A stretch of DNA of 64,000 nucleotides from Tetrahymena thermophila SB210. Its lineage: Eukaryota; Ciliophora; Oligohymenophorea; Hymenostomatida; Tetrahymenidae. The notes under the pieces are model-generated. The model saw only the letters and a list, made by a program, of their open reading frames with translations. It was not told the DNA's origin and searched no databases. A program made the translations under genes and the position numbers. The stretch covers positions 248,001 through 312,000 of the forward strand of contig NW_002476534.1 in assembly GCF_000189635.1 (NCBI RefSeq), written 5' to 3'. Below are positions 11,769 through 23,920 of the stretch, piece by piece. The first letter of the stretch is position 1, and each line of letters begins with the position of its first letter.

Positions 11769-13004
11769 TTATTAATAGAACTTGTTTTTTAATTAATTTT
11801 ATTATTTAAATTGATGCAAGATGCATTTTAATGCTTATCTCTTCTTACATTATTATCAACAAATTTGAGTATTTTTTTTTGATTTATAATTTAGTAATCA
11901 AAGAATTTTCATCATAGAAAATACTAAATATTTTTCAATTCATGAACTCCTTAAATGAATTACATTGAATGAAATTAATTGAAGCTAAAATAATATCATC
12001 AAATAAATTGCGTTAAAGCAAGTTAAGCTAGCTATCAACCTAGGACCTTTCCATTCCAAAACTATTCAAGTTATCTAAATTATACAAATATATCTAAAAA
12101 ATAATACTAAATATTTGCTAAATAAATTACTTGACATTTTTATTTTTGCCAAATTTAAATAAATTTATCTTTCATCAAAAAGCTTATATTTTCAAAACGG
12201 ACAAAAATCAGATAAATTATTTTCGAAACGTGTAAAATTATAAATATTTTATTCATAATAAAAAGCAAATTTTAACGATTTGTAAATGTACAGTTATTTT
12301 ATGTAAATAAATAAAGTATTACAATTTTAATTTTATAACAGAAATAAATAAAAAGTTTTTTTAAATTAGATTGAGTTTAATTAAAAAAATATTTTTAAAC
12401 AAAATGTTTTTTTTTTAAAGGATAGTACAAATTATATGTGTTTATGTGTTTGCTTAAGTGATTTAAATAATTTATTTCAATATTTATAAGAAAATAATAT
12501 AACTAAATTATATGCAAAAAATGTAAACGAAGTAAGAAAATAAAATAAAAATAATATGTATCAAGCAATACAATTTGATAGAAAAAGGAACATTTAAATT
12601 ATTATAAAAAATAAATTTCTTTTAATTATTAAATAAAAACATTAAAATAGAGTATTTAATTAATTAGAATAGTTATAGCAATTAATTTACAATTAAAATT
12701 TACTTAAATGATTTGAATAATTTATTTTAGAATATTATATCGTGATAATTAGGAAATAATATAACTAAACCATAAGTAGAAGGAAGAAAAGGTAAAAATA
12801 AATGTATCAAAATAAAAAATTTAATATTAAGAATATTTATATTGTTGTAAAAAAAAATACTTTTTGTTTTTTAAGAAAAGCTTATAGATAAAAATTAGTG
12901 AAATATCTTTGAAACAATTTTTAATTTAGTAATTTTAAAAAGAAATTAATTAATTTTTTTAAAATTTGAATTTTAGTAAAAAAAATAAGAAAAAAAAGTA
13001 AAAA
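11769..13004. other. intergenic between divergent genes
   Basis: 1.24 kb of A+T-rich DNA between the start of the TMEM63-like gene (-) and that of the micro-exon gene (+), so it probably holds both promoters. No ORF, tRNA or clear motif is seen. Confidence 0.5.
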
Positions 13005-16000
13005 ATGTCAAGCCTTTTAGATAATAAAATGTCCAATAAAAGCATAGAAATTTATTGCTAAGAACATAAAGATAAGATCATATTTTTATCTTATCGCTAA
13101 TAAAACTAGTAGCCTCAAATAGAAATAGAGTGCCAAACATGTAGAGCATCTAAATAAAAATAGACTGATTGGATTTATGTTGTACTATCCTAGCTATTTT
13201 AAAACAATAAAAACGAAATGATTTACGGATTTCCTCCCTTTAAAGATGATGAATTTTTGAAAGCTTATTATGAAAAAATAAATTATAACTCATAGATATA
13301 GTAAGAATCATTAGAAGAGATTAAACAAAAATTTTAGGCAATCAAATAAGAAGTTATATAAAAACTTGAAAGTATTGAAATGTAATTTTTCAAGCAATAT
13401 GAAGATTGCATAAAACAATCCTTAAGTTATTAAAATGAAATATATTAAATGTAGTAAAGAGATGAACTGATAAGTTTAGTTTCTGAAAACTTAAATGTCG
13501 ATTAAAAATTATAAGATTTTTTCAAGAAATAATTTTAAAACTTAGAAAATAAAGAAGCTGTTTTGAAAGATAAGATTAATGAGTATTAAAAACTAGTTGG
13601 TAAGAGCATGGATTTTAATGATATCAATTAAAATATACTCTAATTAGAACATTTATGCTAAAATCTAAAGTCCTTTTTAGATACTAAAGAAGATAAAATG
13701 GATAGTATCTAGGAAACAACTAGAAACGTTAATCAAAAAATATTAAATTCTGAACTTAAAGAATTTTCATTAATAGATAAATAAGAAGAGTTAAATCTAA
13801 CCAAGGGTATTGATTTTATCTTTTTTTATTAATTTGTTGAAATTTTAGTTTCAAATTATAAAAATAAACCTTAGCTTAATAGAATTTTTTTTATGAATAA
13901 TATCTTTGCAAAAATAAAATTAAAAAATAAATATTTTAGTTAAAAAAATTAAATAATTAATTTAAAATAGTATTTAAGAATGAAATTTAAAAAATTGAAA
14001 ATGAAGATATCACTAATCATTCAGAATAAGTTCATTTGTAGTCAATCAGTTAGATTAGTAATAATCTTTAAAGTCAATTGGAAAACTAACTTGAATTTTA
14101 AGTGGAATAGGTTGTGGAGAAATAAATTGAAAATAAATAAGAAAATAATGAGATAAATTAAAATTTTAAAGAAAATCCAATTGGATAGTAATAAATTAAT
14201 GACTTATATTAAGAAGAATAAGTGCAAAACATGTTAAATCATAACAATGAAGGCATGAATAGTTAACATTTTACATATTAAATTTATGAAAATTATGATT
14301 CTAAAGAGGACAATGTTGACGATGACAATAATGATGAAGAGAATAAAGAATAGATTAATAATTTAGAAGGATAAGATTATTAAAATGATGAATGTTTAAA
14401 TTCAGAAAATTTTAAAATAAATTAGGGAGAAATTATAGCAAAAAAAGATTTGAGAGGATAAATAGAAATTTTTATCAACCAGTGTAATTATTATCTTTAA
14501 AATATTTTAGATAGATGCGAATACAAAGTATTTAAATTTAATATGAAAAACATTTAAAAAGCTTAATATTTTATAAAATAGTGGGAAACATTAGTAAAAA
14601 TTATGATATTTACAGAAAGAGTGCTTATTTTTTTTCATTATTAAAAGGAACAAATTATAGTAAAATAAAACTAGTTTTTAGCATATTAACATGATTAAAT
14701 ATTTTAAATCAAAATAGTGGGTAAAGATTTTCTTTTGATTAAAAATAATTAATATTAATAACTTTAATATAAATATTTTTATAAATAGGGAAATGTAATA
14801 TAAAAATAGATTAAAATAAATAAATTAATATTTGTCTTAAAATAAATTAAGATCACAGTAAATTTTTATCATCAGCATCACACAATAACTTAACATTTTT
14901 AAAAATATATCTTAAGGAAAAACTTGTAATTTTTTTATTATTTATTGCAATAAATATTTATTTAAAATATATAAAAGTTTTTATTAATGATTTATAAATT
15001 TTAATCATTATAGATTGATAATTTTTAAATTAATTTGAATTTTTTATAATTAATTAGAGAGTAAAATATTGAAGATCATAATTTATTAAGGATAAATGGC
15101 TGACTGACTGATTAATCATTCTTTCTTTTTAAAAATAAAAATAGTTTGTAAAATAATAATATTAGTTTCATCAAAAGCTTTTTTTAAAATTTCATTTAAA
15201 AAAATAAATTAGGTCGTAAATTTATTTAAAATGAATAAAAATTCAAAATAAATTTTAAATTAAAAAGTTTGTAAATTGAATTTTCTTAAAATGAAATTAC
15301 TCACTCATAAATTTTATAAGTTCGTAAGATTTTCTTAATAAATAAATGATATTGACCTTGCTGAAATTAATTTATAACAATAATAGAAAGTAAAAAATAT
15401 TTTGATAGCTGAAATTTAGTAAAATATGTATTCTTTATTTATCTTAAAAGGGATTCAAAGAAGTAAATATTTAATTTAAGATTAACTATATAATTTAACT
15501 ATTTAATATATAGTTTTAGGTAAAAAAATGTGAAATATTAGCAACTATTCTTATATCTAAAAATTAATTAGTAAATAACTATTTTACCAACTTTAAATTT
15601 AATTATAACTATTTTTATTGAAGTAAAAATAAAAGGATATTGAAGAAGGCAAAGTAATTACATTAATCTAAGATATTATTGAATATATAATTAATTAATT
15701 AATTAACTAACTAATTTTAGATGGGTGAATCAAGAATGGTATGAATGTATCCAATTTTACTTTAACTTAAAATATTTTTTTAAACTAAAAAAGGATTTGC
15801 AGAAATTTATAAATTTTGGAAAATAAATTGAAAATGCAAAGGTAGTTCTTATAAAATAAAACAATTATTCTTTTTTAAATATTTTTTTTTATATTATTAG
15901 GGAATATGGGTAAATTAATAAGCATTTTTTTAGATAAAAAAAAATTGAAATTGATTTATTACAAATAATTGTAGTGGGTAATATGGCATTTCAGATAATT

Positions 16001-17611
16001 TTAGAAAAGATTTACTTCAATTCTATTATTGAATAAATTGATTTTGATATCATTTTTCATAATAATTATCAACAGATTGTAATAATTATTTTTTATTTTA
16101 TGTTCTTTATTAAATTTTCATATTAAAATTAGAATGTAAAATAGTTCTTTTTGATTAAAAAAAATCAGTTCAATTTGATGTAAAAATAGATTTCGGTAAA
16201 TTTGCTAGATTAAAGTGCATAGTTAAAAATTAATTAAAATTTTCAATAAAATAGAAGGTGATTAAAAAACAATTTAAGTTCTTTTTCCTAAAAAAAATTT
16301 AAAAAAATTAAATTTAGTTGGGTGAAGTATGGCAAAATAAGTTGATAGCAAATTAATATTTAAATATTTATTATATTAAATAGAATGCAGAAGATCAAGG
16401 AGTAAGATAATTAATAAATAAATAAATATTAACATTTTAATTTATACTTAAAAGGAGGTAGATAGATAAGTTAAACAATAAAGGCTAATATTTCATTTTA
16501 TTAAATTAATAGATAGTAATTTATTAATTTTAATAAACATATCATATTAATATTTTAATTATTATAAAGTCAGTAAAATTCATTAGAATATTCAAAAAAA
16601 TATGATTAATTAAACTTGTTTTTAATAATCCAGCATCATGTAAAATATAAAAATTTATTTATTTATTTATTTTGATGATATTTTAAACAAAAAATAGGAT
16701 GTAATTTATTTTGGATTGATTTAGAGGATGTATAAGCTAATTTCTTTATTTAAAAGAATGTAATTCCTTTTCAATTTTAATCACTAATACTAAATGTAAA
16801 GAGACTCATTATAATTTTTTCTTCAAACTAAATAAATAAATAAAGCTGGTAAAATTTATATTCAAAAAAAAGTTAAATTAATAAAAAAAATTTTTTTAGA
16901 AAGTAAAATTATTAGGTGAATTCAATTTTTTAAAGCAACTATATTATGAAATATATAGTATGTAAAATTTCAATTTATAAGTGGATGAATTTATATGCAA
17001 GCTATTATTGGTATCTAATAAATAGTTGAAAGTATATTTAATTTTACTATTAAATCCTTTAATAAATAAAAATTTTAAAAAATAAATAAGAAATAACACG
17101 ATGTACTTACTACCTTGTTTAATTGAATTTTTAATTCTTTTCTTGTAACATAAAAGAGCAATGTAATTGTTATTAGCCAAACTTAATATTAATATACTTT
17201 TTAAAAAAGAATGTAAAATTTAATTTGATAAGAAGAAAACAAGTCATTAATGTTTTAATTTACAGAAAGTAAAAATTTATTTGGAATAAATGGGGTTAAT
17301 AATAATATAATTTATTTACAAAAAGTCGATTGTAATATTTATTTAAGTTATCATTTGATTTCCTAAATTTTTTTTTTCTTATAAAAAAGACTTCAGTAAA
17401 TTTACTTTATTTAATTATTTCGACTATTAAAGAAATAATCTTTTATTAAAATAAAGGGAATATTCCATGAGGTAAATTTTACTTTAAAATAAGTTGTATT
17501 TTTTGATAAAATTTTATAAAAAAGGCATCAAATCTCAACAATTATATTCAGAATCAAGGAAAGAGATTATATGAACTATATATGAAAGATAAATTAGAAT
17601 TCTAAAATTGA
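13005..17611 (+). CDS. zinc-finger-like coiled-coil protein encoded by a micro-exon gene
   Basis: Exon 1 (13005-13806) and exon 2 (13971-14720) are solid: the phases match and the frame stays open. Exon 3 (14789-14925) is likely. The N-terminus has C18-x2-H21 and C43-x2-C46, a B-box-like zinc pattern, followed by a long Gln/Glu/Lys-rich coiled coil and an acidic stretch (DDDNNDEE). After exon 3 no long ORF continues. The frame can be carried through about 35 tiny exons, all multiples of three, to a terminal exon 17525-17611 (..KRLYELYMKDKLEFQN, TGA 17609-17611). The predicted total is 678 codons. The micro-exon chain is my inference from splice signals and spacing; the listed exons may be incomplete or partly wrong. 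If it fails, the gene is shorter. No function is recognised; the N-terminus suggests a protein-interaction or ubiquitin-pathway role. Confidence 0.6.
15058..17611 (+). other. micro-exon field (predicted exons)
   Basis: Predicted exons, each preceded by AG and followed by GT. 3 nt: 15058-60, 15145-47, 15213-15, 15321-23, 15387-89, 15975-77, 16076-78, 16133-35, 16255-57, 16455-57, 16513-15, 16570-72, 16698-700, 16757-59, 16846-48, 16900-02, 16959-61, 17210-12, 17266-68. 6 nt: 15514-19, 16190-95, 16634-39, 17026-31, 17157-62, 17326-31, 17390-95. Longer: 15451-62, 15636-53, 15721-38, 15794-841, 15901-09, 16318-26, 16384-401, 17091-102, 17457-71. Terminal: 17525-17611. Most implied introns are 47-67 nt; a few are 84-116 nt. 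Alternatives: 15995-16078 (84 nt) instead of 15975-77 plus 16076-78, and 17002-17031 instead of 17026-31. Both keep frame. Confidence 0.55.
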
Positions 17612-18722
17612 TTATAACTCAAAAGCAAGCTTGCTAATTTAATTGAAATAATCATCTTATTCATAAATATTAATGTGAAAAAAATTATTTTTTGTTAATA
17701 CATCTATGTCATTTTTGTTCGTAAATTTTAATAAACACTTTTAACATCTTTAGATATTTTAATTTATAATTAATTTATTTTAAAATTTTTTTTGATAGAA
17801 TAAAATCTCCATAAATTTAAAACTTGAGCACATACAGACTAAATTTTTTTGTAACTTAATTAACTCTTTTTTTTTCAGTTGAATTTTTAGCTTTTCTAAG
17901 AAATCCATGATTATAATCGATTATTTATTAGGAATCATTACTTTTATTTAGACATGTATTTTTATTAAATTTTTTTACAAAATTAGCAACTAAAAAAAAT
18001 GTAAATTAAAATGTTAGGATACTTTACTTAAATAATAAAAAATTTGAAGTATTAATTGACAATTGAATAAATGCTGAGAATTTATCAAGTCTCATTCTTA
18101 AATATTAAAATAATATTCTAGTTTATTAATTTTGAAGTAAGTAGTAAATAAATTTGATTGAAATGGTGAATTTGGCTTAATGAATGACTAGATTATCTAG
18201 ATCATTTAATTATAAACTTTGAAACTTAATTTATATACAGTAACTCCTTAGACAACAGAAATAAGAGTTCTTAAATTTTAAAAATTTTTTCTACTTAATT
18301 TTTAGAAAAACTATTTTTTTTTAAATTATAAAAATTTTTTTGAAATAAGACAATCCCAGCAATAAAAAAAACAACTTTTATATATACATACATACATCCT
18401 ACATGTAAACTATAGTAATGAAGTTAGGTTTTTTTATTCTGCATGGCATGCATATAATGAATTTTATTTGTTTTATGAGTATTATTATTTATATAATTTT
18501 ATTGATTAATATGATAAATATCAATTAATTAACTTTCAGAATTATCGAAAATTATTTATTAGATAGAAATTTGCACATAAATAATTCTGAAAGCTTAATA
18601 ATAATTTTAACATGTTTTAATTTATTTATTTATTTATTTACTTAATTATATTTTAATCAACTTATTGTAAGTTAAGCAAAGCTACTTACTATTTTTATTG
18701 TATATAATTTTATCTAATTTTT
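17612..18722. other. intergenic between convergent genes
   Basis: 1.1 kb of A+T-rich DNA between two convergent gene ends. It holds a strong inverted repeat at 18533-18593 and a TACA microsatellite near 18382-18397. No gene is seen. Confidence 0.5.
18533..18593. repeat. perfect 13-bp inverted repeat downstream of the NEK gene
   Basis: CTTTCAGAATTAT (18533-18545) and ATAATTCTGAAAG (18581-18593) are exact reverse complements around a 35-nt A+T-rich loop. TTAA flanks extend the pairing past a one-base bulge. It lies about 130 nt beyond the stop of the NEK gene (-), where a 3'UTR or 3'-end hairpin would fall. Confidence 0.5.
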
Positions 18723-21700
18723 TCATGCAAATTAGTCTTAAGACATATTATAGTACATAATTATAAGAGGGCCAAATTCATTTGCTGTTTGTTAAGGTAT
18801 TGTCACAAAGAGTTTACTCAAGTCGTTAAATAAAAAGTAATCCAAATCATCCTCCTCACTTTTTTAACTGCCTCTATTGCTCTGGTCGCTAAGATAGGTT
18901 TTTAATTACTTTATGCATTATTAGAAAGATAATCTCCCTACCTTCTCTTCAATAATAAACTTTAATGAATCTAACTAAGATTCAGTTTGAGTCTCTGATC
19001 TATTTGATGATGCTTATGTTGAAGGTGCAGCACTGTTGATACAGCCTGAAATATTTTCTTTTTATCCACTATTAGTATCATATTCAGTAACTTCGTTTTA
19101 TTTTTAAATATCTTACTTATTTTCTGCTTACTTTTGCTTTTAGGAATAGTTCTTCTCCTCTTAATTTTTCTCTAATTGAACTTTATTTTTAATTTTATTG
19201 TAATCTTTTTCTGATTTCAAGTATTCTTCATCATAATCACTGTCTTCTCTGCTTGTGCACTCTTCCCACTCTTTATCTACATAGTCTCTCTCATCTTCAT
19301 CGCTAGAAGATTTAATATCATCAAACTCATTATCATTTGTCTCTCTAATACCTTTTAACTTTAGCATTAAGTTCTTAGAACTTTCATCTGATTCTATTTC
19401 TTCTTCATCATCATCTCTTTCTAAATTATTTACATATTTTTTCTCAATTTCATTAACTGACTTATTTAACTCTTCTTATAATTTATTTTATTTTTCTCTT
19501 AAATCAGAATTGTCGCTATTTGAGCTATTGAAATCAAAATCATTAACTTCTTCTCCATCTCCTACACACTCTAAAAGTTTTTGAAGTATATCTTAATTTG
19601 TATGTGGAATATAGGAAATGTCGTCACTTAAATCTTTACTCCCTTAAGAATTTTGGCGTTCCCCAGAAAGATTCTACTGCTATTAATCTTTTTGATTCTA
19701 GTTTTTTTGTTATTGATTTTGCTACTTAGTAGGTGAAGAATTGTAATCTTATTAATTATATCTCTACTTAGCATTATTATTTTACTATTGAGGATTATTT
19801 TAGAAGAAATTTAGCTACTAATTTTATTATTGTTACTGCTATTGCTATTATTATTATAATTACTGCTATTGAATTACATTTGGTGACTTCTTAGACTCAT
19901 AAATCTCTACAGGAATATCTCTTGAGCTGAATTTTTTACTTGATTTTTTAATTTCATTTTCTGGTTACCCTTTTAGAAGGTTTTCGTTGTTGTTTGCAAC
20001 ATCGTCTTTTGGAGGTTTTAAATTCATGAAAAACTCTAATTTTTACTCTGATTGAGATTCCATTAATTTTTTTTGTCTTATCTACTTGATATCTTCAAAC
20101 ATTTTTTTTCTTTCCTCTTCATACTTTTGCTTTCTTTTTTCTTTATCTTCTGAAGGCTATGCTAATTGGTTCTTTAAATTTTTTTTGCTGTTACCTAAGT
20201 TATTCGAAGGCGTGCTCTAAGAGTCACGTTTAGATTGAGGAGCAATATTATTTACATTATTCTATTTATAATTATTAGGATTGTAATTATTTAAATTTGG
20301 TGATAAATCATCATTTTTTATATTTTCGTATATCTTCTTATACTGTTACTCTTTTTTGTTTTCCTTTATTTCTTCAATTTTCTTTTCTAGAGCTTTTTCT
20401 CTTTGTATCATTTACTACTTTTTTTACTCAAGATTATCAAAAAGAGGCTTTGATTTTCCAACAAAAGTTGGTTCTGATACTTCTCTTCTAAGTTTATCCA
20501 TAGGATTAGGCATAAAATCTTGAGCATTTACGTTATTTTATCTCTTAATATCATTGTTGTTTTCAAAAAATTGAATTTTCTATTAATTTAAAAGTTGCTA
20601 TGGTCCTCTTTGATTTGGGTTTTATCCATTCTGATTGTTATTGACCTAATTTGGAACTGGTTTCTACTATTATTACTATTATGGCATTTACTGCTACTAA
20701 ACAGATTGGGGAGGCTATTCTGTTTAGATTTTCATATATAAAGCAGGAGTTGGAGCCTGGTTAATGTTATTTTATATATAGTTGTTATTGTTTATTTTAT
20801 ATCCAACTATATTTCCATTTTATGCACCTGGTACAGCAGCAAGAGGAACTTCATTTTTAATATTATTATTTATGTTGTTATTGTTTTTCATTAAATTATT
20901 TCCATTCTGTAATATTTATGGTTGCTACTGCTTTTGATTTTAGAACAATTAATAGTTATTTTGCTATTAAATTTATTGCTAATTTTAAGGTAAGTAACCA
21001 AGTATATTTTATGGTTACTGCTGTTATAAAATTTACTGAGATGGCTTTTAAGGAGGTATTTATGGATTTCTATTTTGAGGAGAAAGAAAAGCACCTAATC
21101 CATTATTATTGTTGTTATTCATATTATTTAAAGGCTGCATATTTTATCTAACCACAGGTTATTACATAGGAATTTATGAAATTTATTATTGTTATTATTA
21201 CTATTGCTATTACAAACCTTATTGATTTTGCTGAATTGATGGTCTTACTTGCTACTGAAAAGGCATAGGAGAGGGAATATTATCTAAATTCAAGTTGTTG
21301 CTTACGAAGTTACGATTGTGCAAAATAGTATGAGAAAATTCATTTTAGCGTATAGTTTCACTTAAAAATTTTTTGATTCTGTGCTAAATAATGGGTAGCT
21401 TTAGAATTTGATTAACTTGAGGTCTTTTAGAAGGATCAACATTCAACAAAAGAGAAATAAGCTGGGTCATATCTTTTGAGTAATAAGAAGAAATTGGAGC
21501 ATACACTCCTTTCACAATTTTTAAGGCAAGGTTAGATAAACCAATACCATCAAAAGGTGGCTTCTAAGCACACATTTCGTAAAGTATAACACCTATTTTA
21601 TATTAATATCAATAAATTTAAATTAATAAAAAAATGGCTGAATCAGTTAGCTTTACATTTACATGCATATCATTTTATAAAATATTTCAAAAAATTTGAA

Positions 21701-22511
21701 AATTTAATTTGAAAAAAATTTAATAACTTTTTAGTAATAAATAAATAGATAGCATTTGTTTCAGTAGCATTATTCAAATATTAAAGTCAAGTGAAGTTTT
21801 ATCAAAGTAAGTAGCACTTTGTGTGAGTGCTTTTATGTGGAAATAAATAAACAAGCAATAGAATTTGTAAAACTGCTCTAATTTAAATTAATTTTAATTC
21901 TTACCAAGTGACCATATATCTGAGCGAAAAGAATATGGTTTTGCTTCCAATATTTCAGGAGATATATAATATGGTGTTCCCACCATAGTTTTGCAGTTTT
22001 CTCTAGTGTGTCTTAAAACTTTAGCAATACCAAAATCACCAACTTTCAAGGCATTATCTTTCATTAAGAAAATATTTTATGTTTTTAAGTCTCTATGCAC
22101 AATTTTTCTATCGTGGATGTGCTTTAACGCCAAACATATTTATGTAAACCAATCTAATATTTAATTTTCTGGTATGAACTTCCCTTTATAATCTTAAATT
22201 TTTTTAGCTAAATCTCCACCATCGCAAAAATCCATCACAATGCAAAGAGCCTTCTTAGTTTTATATACTTCTCTAAACTTTACAATGCAAGGATGGTTCA
22301 AAGCTTCTAAAATATGAGCTTCACGAACCGTCTCTTACTTCTCAGCCTCTGTCATGCTTTTTGTGTCCATTTTTTTGATAACACAGAGGCTTCCATCGCT
22401 TTGACACTCTACTAAATATGCTTTTCCAAAAGAACCCTCTCCAAGCAGTTTTATCTGCTTGTAACGCTCATTGTCATGAGGCTAATTATTATTTCCATTT
22501 AAAGCAGACAT
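18723..22511 (-). CDS. NIMA-related (NEK) protein kinase with a long Gln/Asn-rich tail
   Basis: Ser/Thr kinase of 1158 residues; exons 22511-21905 and 21592-18723, one 312-nt intron, phases agree. Kinase domain ~17-270: GEGSFG glycine loop (24-29), ATP lysine Lys46, HRDLKTQN with Asp141, DFG with Asp159, then VGTPYY-SPE, SDIWSLG and a downstream KRP motif. All catalytic residues are present. The GSFGKA loop, HRDLKTQNIF and GTPYY-SPE match the NEK family, which in ciliates acts on cilia, basal bodies and cell-cycle structures. The ~890-residue tail is very rich in Gln and Asn, with Lys/Glu coiled-coil stretches and, near the end, acidic Ser-rich clusters (DDDEEEIES and others). Most glutamines are TAA/TAG, so the standard code shatters this gene. 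The substrate is unknown. Confidence 0.93.
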
Positions 22512-23920
22512 TTTCTAATTTGATATCTATTATCACCTCTTCTTACTATCCTCTTACCTGAAAAAAACTATTCAATATTTCAATCTTTCCTATCTGCTTT
22601 TTATTAATTATTTGCGCGTTGAGATTGATTGATTGATTTAATTATTCTTCAAATTGTATCTAACTTTCTTTGTGATTTACGTATTTACTTACCAATATTA
22701 ATTACTTTTTGTTTAATTTTCTTTGATTTTAATTGATTTCAATGTTAAAAAGCTATTAGCTTTTTGTTTAAACCATAAAGAAATTTACTTATTGTGTGTG
22801 TCCAGGCAGACTTATTAACAAGCAAAAAACTAACAAAGTCAAGTTTTGAATGTTAATTTTTAAATTTTTGATCAAAACTTTTTAAAATTAACTAATCCTC
22901 CAAAAAATGATGAACACAAACAATTATATTAAGTATTTTGTTATACATTCATATTATTAAAACTTTTTTAATAATGGGTTGCTATCTAAATCAAATTAAT
23001 AATTTCAAATATTTTTTCTATTTTAAGATATTATTTAATTCAGTTTTTTGCACCTTTTTAAATTCTCTTTTTAAAGGATATTAAGATAAGATCTGAAAAT
23101 AATTTATTATATTAAAAAACATAATATATAAGAAGAAATATTTAAATTATTTTTTTTTAGAAATATTGGAAAAACAAAATGGATGCTTATTTGTTTTGAT
23201 AAAAAATTACAAATATTTTTATTAGAGTAAAATTTTAATTGCTAATCCTATTTTATATGTGACAATTAAAAATACAAATTTATTAATCATTCATTTTTTA
23301 TTTTTTGAATGGTTAAATATTTTTATTTTCACTATTTCCTAACTTATTTACAAATTAATGATGTAATTTTATATTAAACATGTATCATTAGATATCATTG
23401 TTAGCTATCAACTTAGTAAAATTAAAACACAGTTTTAACTTCTGACTCAATGTTAATTAATTATTTTAAAAACAAAGTTTTTAAATATTAAATAATTATG
23501 CATTTATTTATATTATTACTTTTTGATTGATAATAAAATGAACCATTTTTAGATAAAAACTCCAAAAATTTGTTGAATTTTTTTATTTAAATAGGGGAAA
23601 AACAAATAAATTTATAAATTGTTTTTTTAAATAATCCATTAAAAAAGTTATATTTTGTTTAAATTTACAAGTAAAGAAAATATCTTTATTTAAATTTGAA
23701 ACTTAGAGACAATATTTTATAATACAAAAAGAGAATTAAGGATTGTAATTTATTTTTTCTAATAAAGAGAAATATTTTAAAGTTATAATTTTTAATTACA
23801 TATTTATAATATAAATCCATTCACATTTAATATATTTTATTTATTTATTGTTTTTTTTAAATTATTATTGTGTTTTATTACAATTTTAAAATTTATTTTA
23901 AGATTATCATATACTTTTCT
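22512..23920. other. intergenic: NEK promoter and NAPRT 3' flank
   Basis: 1.4 kb of A+T-rich DNA between two minus-strand genes. A GATT microsatellite lies at about 22624-22637. No ORF with coding character is seen. Confidence 0.5.

Noticed and set aside
12010-12070. Less A+T-rich patch that might be a tRNA
   Set aside because: No A or B box pair, no cloverleaf arms and no acceptor-stem pairing could be built.
15975-16033. Possible gene end through a frame closing at a TGA near 16031
   Set aside because: It requires carrying the micro-exons in phase 2, which gives poorer codon use and leaves the later regular units and the terminal exon unexplained.
16133-16500. Long open frame in another phase running through several micro-exon sites, with a protein-like stretch near 16150-16215
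   Set aside because: It has no matching upstream phase and decays into A+T-rich codons. The regular AG-(3n)-GT chain explains the interval better, though this remains an alternative exon.
16944-17180. Minus-strand standard-code ORF
   Set aside because: It lies across the predicted micro-exon field, is A+T-driven and carries no motif.
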